From: CAYZUE01 sp964481825
GTDB taxonomy: Archaea; Hydrothermarchaeota; Hydrothermarchaeia; Hydrothermarchaeales; JALUUU01
NCBI GenBank assembly: GCA_964481825.1
Contig: CAYZUE010000034.1
Span: forward strand, 1-13,270
DNA: 13,270 bases
Direction: 5' to 3'
In this document: positions 7,802 through 13,270 of the stretch, one piece after another
Layout: each line of letters opens with the position of its first letter
Position numbering within the stretch: position 1 is the first letter of the stretch
Position numbers and translations under genes: made by a program
The notes under the pieces: generated by a model
What the model was told of the DNA's origin: nothing
What the model saw: only the letters and a program-made list of their open reading frames with translations
Databases searched by the model: none

Positions 7802-8032
7802 ATGAATTATAAAACAATACAAGTAACTCCAAAAGAATACGAACTCTTGATGAAACTCTATAAGCACTTGATAAAACAAGGTACCAAGAGTATAGAAGAA
7901 AGTATTGGAAAAGAGTTCAATGTAGATGAAATTATGAAGGAACTTGAACGAACTACTCTTGCAAAAGGAGCAGTCGCTGGTCTAGCTATAGCTATATCTA
8001 TCCATCTACTTAAAAAACAGGAAGAAATATGA
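7802..8032 (+). CDS. Small hypothetical protein with hydrophobic C-terminal helix, coupled to smc
   Basis: I do not recognise this 76-residue protein. Residues 4-10 (KTIQVTP) look like a short beta strand, followed by a long charged helix region (about 10-52, with KEYELLMKLYKHLIKQG). This strand-then-helix pattern recalls a ribbon-helix-helix start, but that is only a resemblance. Residues 54-70 (AKGAVAGLAIAISIHLL) form a hydrophobic stretch of alanine, glycine and isoleucine, flanked by KGAVAG and a KK, long enough for a weak membrane anchor or a buried helix. The TGA stop overlaps the smc ATG in an ATGA junction, and the gene directly follows a good TATA-like element, so it is the leading gene of the smc-scpA-scpB operon. 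Coupling, normal codon use and position make it likely to be real. A role in SMC regulation or localisation is speculation. Confidence 0.75.
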   Translation: MNYKTIQVTPKEYELLMKLYKHLIKQGTKSIEESIGKEFNVDEIMKELERTTLAKGAVAGLAIAISIHLLKKQEEI

Positions 8033-11000
8033 GCCCAATATCAAAAATTCGTCTTAAGAACTTTAAATCTTTCAAACATGCGAATATACCCATACCCCAA
8101 GGATTTACAGCCATAGTTGGGCCTAATGGAAGTGGTAAAAGCAATATAGTTGATGCTATTTGCTTTGTATTAGGAAGAAATTCGGCTAAAAGTCTTAGGG
8201 CAGAGCGTTTCTCTGATCTAATATTTAACGGGGGTAAAAAGGAAAAAGCAGCAGGCAAAGCCGAGGTCAGTTTATATCTTGATAATTCGGATAGTGATAT
8301 AGATTTTGATGCAAAAGAGCTAGAGATAACTAGAAGCATCAATAATTCTGGTGGCAGTATATACCGGCTAAATGGAAAACGAACAACTAGAACTAGGATA
8401 TTGGAAATACTGTCTGCTGCAAATATTAATCCCGATGGTCACAACATAATACTCCAAGGAGATATTACTAGCATAATAGAGATGACTCCAATTCAAAGAC
8501 GGGGTATAATTGATGAAATTGCAGGGATAGCAAAATATGATGAAAAGAAGAAGAAATCAACCAGAGAACTTGAAAAAGTTAGTGAAAATATCTCCACTGT
8601 AGTTGCTGTGATTTCTGAAGTCAGAACTAATCTTGATAAACTTGAAATAGAAAAAAACAATGCGATACAACACAACGAGTTGAAATCTAAGATAAAAAAA
8701 AATAGGGGTATAATTCTCACCTCACATAATCTATTTCTCAAAAATGACATAGAAAGAAAAAGAGCGAAAATAAATCACAAGGAAAAAAAAAGTGCGCAGA
8801 AAAATAAGCACCTAAATATTCTACAAATAAAGAGGGATGTAAAGAAAAAACAACTAGATAATATCAATAGTGGAATTATCCTAAAGGAAGAGACAGAAAG
8901 CTTTGAACTATTTAGAGAGGTTGAGAAAAACAAAAATCTTTTAGAGTCAATTAGAAATCAAATAAAAAATTATGAAAAGCAAAGAGGACGTATTGAAGAA
9001 AAGATAAAGAAAAAACATTTGGAAATATCGGACATATCTAAAAAAATAAACGATTATAAATTTTTGAATAAGAAACTTAATACTAATCTAATTTTAATTG
9101 AAAAGGGAATATCCAATAGAAAAAAAATCCTAGATAAGAAATATGTTAGCCTTACTCCAGAAGATGAAGTTTTTAGGGAAAAGAGAGATAGGCTGATAGA
9201 CATCAAAACGATTCTTGAGCAAGAACAAAATAACTTCTTAGAGGTAGAGAAAAAAAAAGCTCTATTTAATGAACGGATCACTAGTATCGATATTGAAAAT
9301 AAGAAGCTTAAGCAGGATATTGACATCCTGAAACAAGAACTTAAAATAACTGTCAAAAATAAAAATACATGCATAATTCAAAAACACGCCATTGAAAGTA
9401 AACAAAATAGAGATTATCATAGAAAAAAAGACCTAATCACCAAGCAACTTGACGTAGAGAACAATTTAGATAAAATAAGTATACTTCTTGACAAAAAGTT
9501 GGGAGAGATCGCACATTTAGAAGCAAAGTATGATGTAATAGAAGAAGCTGCAAAGGTGCGAACCACTAACAAAGCTGCAGAATTTATTCTCAAACTTAGG
9601 GATAAAGGAGATTTAAAGGGAGTTCATGGAACAATTAGTGAACTTGGAATAATAACTCCTCAATATTCAAAAGCTCTTGAGACCGCGTTAGGCAAAAGTT
9701 TGAGTTTCATTGTTGTAGATAACGAGAATGTAGCAGAAAAGTGTATCCTACATTTAAAAAAAGAACATATTGGATGGGCAACGTTCTTACCCCTAAATAG
9801 ATTAAAAACAATTCCTCCAACAAAAGATGAACTAAAAATATCTAAATCTAATAAAGGATTTGCTATAGACTTGATTCGGTTTGAAAAAAAATTCGGAAAA
9901 TCTTTTGAAACTGTGTTTAAAAATACTATTATAGTTGACAGCCTAGCGACTGCAAAACTTGATATCGGTAATGCCAGAATGGCCACTATTGATGGTGATT
10001 TGATTGAACCGTCTTACATGATAAGTGGAGGCCATTATAAGAGTTCAAAAGAGGCGTTAGAAGAACTAGACAAATATAAACAGAAACTTGATTCAGTAAA
10101 TAATGAAATAAAAAAAATAAATAAAGATAAAATCGGACTCACCGAGAGGATGGAAAAAACTCAAAAGACACTCCAAGACCTTAGGAGTTCAGAGCTTGAT
10201 TATACCAAAAAAAGAGAAGCTTTAGTCGAAAGACTTAGAACTCTCAATATCAACATTAAGATGCTTCGAAAAAGTATTGATAAAAATGGAATAGTGTTGA
10301 GGGAAAAAAATTTAAAATTGAAGAATCTCAAGAAAGATGCTTCATTGATACATAAATCAACACTTAAAATTTCTACCCTAATAGATAAAATCCAATCTGA
10401 GAAAGATGGTATTGAAAATGAATTATCTATGACTCAAGCTGGAGACCTTGTCACAGAAATAAAAAGCCTTGAAAGGAAGGTATCAATTCTAAATGATAAA
10501 CACGATAATTTTCTTAATCAGATACATATTAACAATTCTAAAGTTGACGAAATCTTAGCCCCAAGGATAATTGAACTAGAAAGAAGCCTTAAAGCCATAA
10601 CTGAGAAGTCTAATTCTACTAAAGATAACATTGAAACTATTAGGAAGAAAAAAAATGATTTAGAAATTCATCGTTCTGATTTAGAAAAAAAGGTTAACGA
10701 TATTTCCACTAAAATAAAGAAAACCAAGAACACACGTGAAAATTGCAATAACGGTATAGAGAAAATTACAGACAAAATTAAATCTCTTCGACAGATATGT
10801 GAAGACCTATCTCATAGTTTGGAACGTTTACGTATTGATAAAGCTAAGAGTAAGATAAAATTAGAAGAGATACAAAAAAATTTAGAAGATTTTTCTGATA
10901 TTGAAATCGAAATAATAGAACCAATAAATAGACTAGAACTGGAGAGGGAAACTTCTAAAATGGAAGCAAAAATAAAGTCCCTTGAACCTATAAATATGCG

Positions 11001-11580
11001 TGCAATTGAAGATTTTGAAGAACTAAAGGAAAAATTCGATAAATTAGACTCCAGAGTGAAGATACTTCTATCGGAAAAAGAGGCCATAATTGAACTAATG
11101 GATGAGATAGAACTAAGAAAAAAATCTGTATTTATGGATGTTTTTGATGGGATTGTAATAAATTTCATTAGAATTTTTGAACGACTATCTAAAGGGGGAA
11201 CTGCAGACCTAATCCTAGATGAAGATAATCCTCTTGATGGAGGACTCCAAATACGAGCACATCCAGCAGGCAAGAACCCTCGTTATATCGAACTCATGTC
11301 TGGCGGGGAAAAAACTCTAACAGCTCTAAGCCTCATTTTTGCGATCCAACGTTATCAGCCAGCACCATTCTATATTCTAGATGAGATAGACATGTTCCTT
11401 GACGATGATAATGTCCGCAAAGTATCAGAACTAATAAAAGAATCTTCATCAGGAGATCAATTCATAGTTGTAAGCTTAAAAAGTAGTTTAATGAGCAGTG
11501 CTGGACAACTTTTTGGAATATCAAATGAAAATGGGGTAAGTAAGATAATAGGCGTGGAGTTAGAAGAAATTGCGACATGA
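8029..11580 (+). CDS. smc: Chromosome segregation protein SMC
   Basis: This 1183-residue ATPase is the core of the SMC-ScpA-ScpB condensin, which organises and helps segregate chromosomes. The N-terminal head has the Walker A motif GPNGSGKSN (31-39), the Arg-containing SLRAERFSDLIF region (55-66) and the Q-loop Q143 in ILQGDI. A long Lys/Glu-rich coiled-coil arm (about 170-510) leads to the hinge (about 525-672), recognised by LKGVHGTISELG, SKALETALGKSLSFIVVD and the closing YMISGGHY with its paired glycines. The second arm runs to about 1030. The C-terminal head has the signature MSGGEKTLTALSL (1090-1102) and the Walker B FYILDEID (1114-1121), with the catalytic E1119 and the D-loop in FLDDDN. 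The length is normal for archaea and no motif is missing. RecN or Rad50 are excluded by the hinge and by the absence of a zinc hook. It overlaps its upstream and downstream genes by 4 and 11 bases. Confidence 0.98.
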   Translation: MSPISKIRLKNFKSFKHANIPIPQGFTAIVGPNGSGKSNIVDAICFVLGRNSAKSLRAERFSDLIFNGGKKEKAAGKAEVSLYLDNSDSDIDFDAKELEITRSINNSGGSIYRLNGKRTTRTRILEILSAANINPDGHNIILQGDITSIIEMTPIQRRGIIDEIAGIAKYDEKKKKSTRELEKVSENISTVVAVISEVRTNLDKLEIEKNNAIQHNELKSKIKKNRGIILTSHNLFLKNDIERKRAKINHKEKKSAQKNKHLNILQIKRDVKKKQLDNINSGIILKEETESFELFREVEKNKNLLESIRNQIKNYEKQRGRIEEKIKKKHLEISDISKKINDYKFLNKKLNTNLILIEKGISNRKKILDKKYVSLTPEDEVFREKRDRLIDIKTILEQEQNNFLEVEKKKALFNERITSIDIENKKLKQDIDILKQELKITVKNKNTCIIQKHAIESKQNRDYHRKKDLITKQLDVENNLDKISILLDKKLGEIAHLEAKYDVIEEAAKVRTTNKAAEFILKLRDKGDLKGVHGTISELGIITPQYSKALETALGKSLSFIVVDNENVAEKCILHLKKEHIGWATFLPLNRLKTIPPTKDELKISKSNKGFAIDLIRFEKKFGKSFETVFKNTIIVDSLATAKLDIGNARMATIDGDLIEPSYMISGGHYKSSKEALEELDKYKQKLDSVNNEIKKINKDKIGLTERMEKTQKTLQDLRSSELDYTKKREALVERLRTLNINIKMLRKSIDKNGIVLREKNLKLKNLKKDASLIHKSTLKISTLIDKIQSEKDGIENELSMTQAGDLVTEIKSLERKVSILNDKHDNFLNQIHINNSKVDEILAPRIIELERSLKAITEKSNSTKDNIETIRKKKNDLEIHRSDLEKKVNDISTKIKKTKNTRENCNNGIEKITDKIKSLRQICEDLSHSLERLRIDKAKSKIKLEEIQKNLEDFSDIEIEIIEPINRLELERETSKMEAKIKSLEPINMRAIEDFEELKEKFDKLDSRVKILLSEKEAIIELMDEIELRKKSVFMDVFDGIVINFIRIFERLSKGGTADLILDEDNPLDGGLQIRAHPAGKNPRYIELMSGGEKTLTALSLIFAIQRYQPAPFYILDEIDMFLDDDNVRKVSELIKESSSGDQFIVVSLKSSLMSSAGQLFGISNENGVSKIIGVELEEIAT

Positions 11581-12235
11581 ATTGGATCCAATAGATATGA
11601 TTTTTGATCTAGTAATTAGTAACCAGATGGATCCCTGGGATATAGATATTACTAATCTAGCAAATCGTTACTTAGAAAACGTGCATCGAATGGTTAAAAT
11701 AAATCTTCCTCTATCAGGGAAAACACTCTTTACTTCATCGCTCCTCCTTCGAATGAAGGCAGATAATATTATGCCTAAAGAAAACGGACATAATGGACAC
11801 AACGGTCACGAAGATAATGATTGGGAAAACAGTAATTACCCTGATAATGATAGTTACAACATCCCCCCCTTAACAATACCTTTACGACGTTATGCAGAGC
11901 GTAAGGTAACTATCTTCGAACTTGTTGATTCTTTACAACGGGCCCTCAGTGAAGAATTGTTACGGAATAATTTCCCAGTACGGCATAGAAAAAAACCCAC
12001 ACTTATAATAAAAGTAGATGAGGAAACAATAAAAGCTAAAATTTTTAATCTCTACGAACATCTTAAAGAACTAAAAAAAGAAAAAGAAGTGATACGATTT
12101 AATGAGCTTTTAAAGGAACATAATCGCCGTAATATTATTGATTTACTCTTACATTTATTGTATCTTGATTCAAAAGGAAAAATCATAATCTGGCAAAAAA
12201 GGATTTTTGGGGAGATTCTCATAACTTTGAGGTAA
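11570..12235 (+). CDS. scpA: Segregation and condensation protein A (kleisin)
   Basis: This 221-residue kleisin bridges the SMC heads and binds ScpB. The N-terminal part has the hallmark PIDMIFDLV (7-15) and DPWDIDITNLANRYLE (21-36), which contacts the SMC neck. The conserved middle IPPLTIPLRRYAERKVTIFELVDSL starts at 98 and the C-terminal winged-helix region (about 165-221) should bind the SMC cap. Between them (71-97) lies an Asn/His/Asp-rich low-complexity linker including three NGH repeats (72-80). The start is uncertain: the TTG at 11570 overlaps smc by 11 bases and keeps HELDP ahead of the conserved block. A TTG at 11582 or an ATG at 11597 would shorten the N terminus, and the latter would remove part of the conserved block. 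A weak GGAG lies 11 bases before the chosen TTG. The ATG within the smc ATGA is in another frame. Confidence 0.93.
   Translation: MRHELDPIDMIFDLVISNQMDPWDIDITNLANRYLENVHRMVKINLPLSGKTLFTSSLLLRMKADNIMPKENGHNGHNGHEDNDWENSNYPDNDSYNIPPLTIPLRRYAERKVTIFELVDSLQRALSEELLRNNFPVRHRKKPTLIIKVDEETIKAKIFNLYEHLKELKKEKEVIRFNELLKEHNRRNIIDLLLHLLYLDSKGKIIIWQKRIFGEILITLR
12229..12233 (+). promoter_or_regulatory. Shine-Dalgarno site for scpB
   Basis: GAGGT overlaps the scpA stop codon and lies six bases before the scpB ATG at 12240. It supports that start and translation of scpB from the shared transcript. Confidence 0.7.
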
Positions 12236-12239
12236 ACAG

Positions 12240-12743
12240 ATGAAAATCAAGCAGCTAATAGAAGCAGCGCTTTTTGTATCAACCGAACCAATTACTCTAG
12301 ATGAATTAAAGCACATAGCAGGTAACATCTCAACTTCTGAAATCAAACAGGCTTTAGATTCCTTGATAAAAAGATACGAATTAAATACCAGTGCATTGGA
12401 AATTCGAAGGATTGGAAACAATGGCTATATAATGCAAGCAAAGGATGCTTATTCAAACTCTCTTATAGAACTTGTAGAGCCTACAGTAAGCAGGGAAGTT
12501 CTGAAAACTCTCTCTTTAATAGCCCTAAAGCAACCCATCACTCAGGCAGAAGTAGTGAAGTCAAGGGGATACTCTGCATATGCGCATGTAAAAGAGCTAT
12601 TATTTAAAGAATTTTTACTTGCAACTCCTCAAGGAAACACTAAGATTCTTAAAACAACAAAGAGGTTTTCAGACTACTTTTCTCTCCCTAATGAGCTTCT
12701 AATGTTAAAGAAAGAGCTTGCTAATCAACTGAATATCAAATAA
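12240..12743 (+). CDS. scpB: Segregation and condensation protein B
   Basis: This 167-residue protein binds the middle of ScpA as a dimer in the SMC complex. It opens with the typical IEAALFVSTEPITLDELKHIAG (7-28, first winged helix) and has a second winged-helix block VLKTLSLIALKQPITQAEVVKSRG (residues about 86-109) ending in AYAHVKELLFKEFL. The order and spacing of these two domains and the length match archaeal ScpB, which lacks the extended tail of many bacterial forms. The C-terminal TKRFSDYFSLP is also family-like. It follows scpA by four bases with a good ribosome-binding site and is the last gene of the operon. The gene on the far side points towards it. Confidence 0.95.
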   Translation: MKIKQLIEAALFVSTEPITLDELKHIAGNISTSEIKQALDSLIKRYELNTSALEIRRIGNNGYIMQAKDAYSNSLIELVEPTVSREVLKTLSLIALKQPITQAEVVKSRGYSAYAHVKELLFKEFLLATPQGNTKILKTTKRFSDYFSLPNELLMLKKELANQLNIK

Positions 12744-12799
12744 TGAGTAGTATCCAACTAATTTATAGATAATTACACAACTATAGCCTGTAGGGATAT

Positions 12800-12834
12800 T
12801 ATAAAAATAATATAAAAATAAGCCCCCGACGGGC
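12800..12834 (-). terminator. Hairpin plus U-rich tail ending the repeat-protein gene
   Basis: Read on the - strand, GCCC (12834-12831) and GGGC (12825-12822) can pair around a five-base loop. They are followed by two copies of an 11-base T-rich unit (12821-12800). The structure begins 22 bases after the stop of the - strand gene, as expected for an intrinsic-type terminator. The stem is short but GC-rich in AT-rich surroundings. On the + strand it could also mark the end of the smc operon, but the T-rich side is wrong for that. The rest of the 12744-12856 gap shows no gene that I can see. Confidence 0.5.
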
Positions 12835-12856
12835 AGACCCAAACCACTACCGAAGC

Positions 12857-13270
12857 CTACCCTTTTATAGCCTTAACCCTATTCTCCCTCACCTTCCAAA
12901 AACCTTTAGGAGCTTGCTTCATCTCATATTCTTTAATGTCATAAGCGTCTTCCAACGCACTGAAGGGAGAACCAGAATAATAAGACGTCAGGATACTTGA
13001 TAATTTATTTTCATAGAAATCTCTTGCTGTTATCTGGGTTGGCGGCTTGCCAGATTTCTCAACCATCCTTTTTATAGCCGCAACCCTGTTCTCCCTCTTA
13101 TCCCAAAAGCCCTTCGGAGTCTGTTTCCTCTCCCACTCTTTAATGTCATAACCTGCATCCTTCAATGCCTTAAAAGGAGAACTAGAATAATACCTTGATA
13201 CAACTGTTCCTAATTTATTTTCATGGAAATCTTTTTGTGTTACCTCAACTGCTGGCTTTCCTAGGCTTTC
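12857..13270 (-). CDS. Tandem-repeat protein resembling homing-endonuclease-associated (HNH) repeats, 5' end beyond the window
   Basis: This frame is open on the - strand from the window edge to a TAG at 12859-12857, giving 137 residues of the C-terminal part. It holds two units with a 70-residue period, 13261-13052 and 13051-12860. Shared blocks are GKP, DF-ENKL, YYS-SPF-AL, YDIKE, PKGFW and RENRV-AIK. By my alignment about 41 of 64 positions are identical. The second unit lacks one Gly codon (DAYD against DAGYD) and ends the protein early after AIKG. The pattern GKxPT...DF...L...YY.S...AL..AGYDI and W..ENR..AI resembles repeats found beside homing endonucleases and in archaeal proteins of unknown role, which are thought to bind DNA. 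A nuclease domain, if any, would be upstream and is not visible. A TTG at 13165 is not the true start, because the repeat continues before it. G+C is higher than in neighbouring genes. It converges on scpB. Confidence 0.8.
   Translation of the reverse strand, partial: ESLGKPAVEVTQKDFHENKLGTVVSRYYSSSPFKALKDAGYDIKEWERKQTPKGFWDKRENRVAAIKRMVEKSGKPPTQITARDFYENKLSSILTSYYSGSPFSALEDAYDIKEYEMKQAPKGFWKVRENRVKAIKG
12860..13261 (-). repeat. Two tandem 210-base coding repeats (second copy shortened)
   Basis: Nearly identical strings such as TTTATTTTCAT-GAAAT end at 13020 and at 13230, exactly 210 bases apart. The same offset holds for the encoded GKP, ENKL and PKGFW blocks up to a 3-base deletion in the copy nearer the stop. 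The units lie at 13261-13052 and 13051-12860 and are in frame, so the repeat acts at protein level. More copies may lie beyond the edge, since residues before the first GKP (ESL) match the VEKS that precedes the second unit. Confidence 0.85.

Noticed and set aside
10812..11273. 153-residue frame on the - strand within smc
   Set aside because: It is serine-rich antisense to coiled-coil and head codons and has no recognisable domain; it is a shadow of smc.
8029..11580. Rad50-like protein instead of SMC
   Set aside because: There is a globular SMC hinge with GG motif and no CxxC zinc hook, and scpA and scpB follow.
12744..12856. tRNA or small RNA in the scpB downstream gap
   Set aside because: No cloverleaf arms or T-loop-like GGTTCRA are present; the only structure is the short GC hairpin.
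12857..13165. A complete 102-residue gene starting with TTG at 13165
   Set aside because: The same frame stays open to the window edge and the residues before 13165 continue the repeat (YYSSSPFKA), so the gene is longer and 5'-truncated.
12857..13270. CRISPR array
   Set aside because: The repeats are 210 bases, diverged and in an open reading frame, with no short identical repeats and unique spacers.

Overview
The window is AT-rich and looks archaeal. Ten genes plus one small hypothetical gene run left to right on the + strand (26-12743), and one gene enters from the right edge on the - strand (12857-13270). Archaeal origin is supported by the GluRS type (archaeal, with a CxC..CxC zinc knuckle), the pantoate kinase/phosphopantothenate synthetase route to CoA (archaea-specific), the archaeal-type AspRS and the archaeal-type SMC/ScpA/ScpB. 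PoK plus PPS argues against Thermoplasmatales, which use another CoA route. The low G+C, gene set and HNH-repeat-like protein would suit Thaumarchaeota (Nitrososphaeria), but this is a low-confidence guess from memory, not a search result.

Region 1 (26-5079) is a tightly packed unit: glutamyl-tRNA synthetase, then coaBC, pantoate kinase, a DUF502 membrane protein and phosphopantothenate synthetase, with overlaps or gaps of no more than 9 bases. The three CoA enzymes cover consecutive steps from pantoate to 4'-phosphopantetheine: PoK makes 4-phosphopantoate, PPS joins it to beta-alanine, and CoaBC adds cysteine and decarboxylates. The DUF502 gene in the middle has no known role in this pathway.

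Region 2 (5156-7706) holds hisD and aspS, one base apart, behind a 76-base gap that may carry a promoter. The AspRS has the His and Pro residues that mark the non-discriminating type. It probably makes Asp-tRNA(Asn) as well as Asp-tRNA(Asp), so the cell would use a tRNA-dependent amidotransferase.

Region 3 (7802-12743) is a chromosome-organisation operon: a 76-residue unrecognised protein with a hydrophobic C-terminal helix, then smc, scpA and scpB, all overlapping or separated by 4 bases. A good TATA-like element sits about 37 bases before the first start codon. The small gene is the least explained part of the operon and overlaps smc by ATGA.

Region 4 (12744-13270) is a convergent boundary. 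A GC hairpin with a U-rich tail on the - strand closes the gene for a repeat protein. That protein is built from 70-residue units resembling homing-endonuclease-associated (HNH) repeats, is richer in G+C than its neighbours, and is cut off by the window edge. This end looks like the start of an accessory region. The rest is core housekeeping, and I see no clear new defence or mobile system inside the window.
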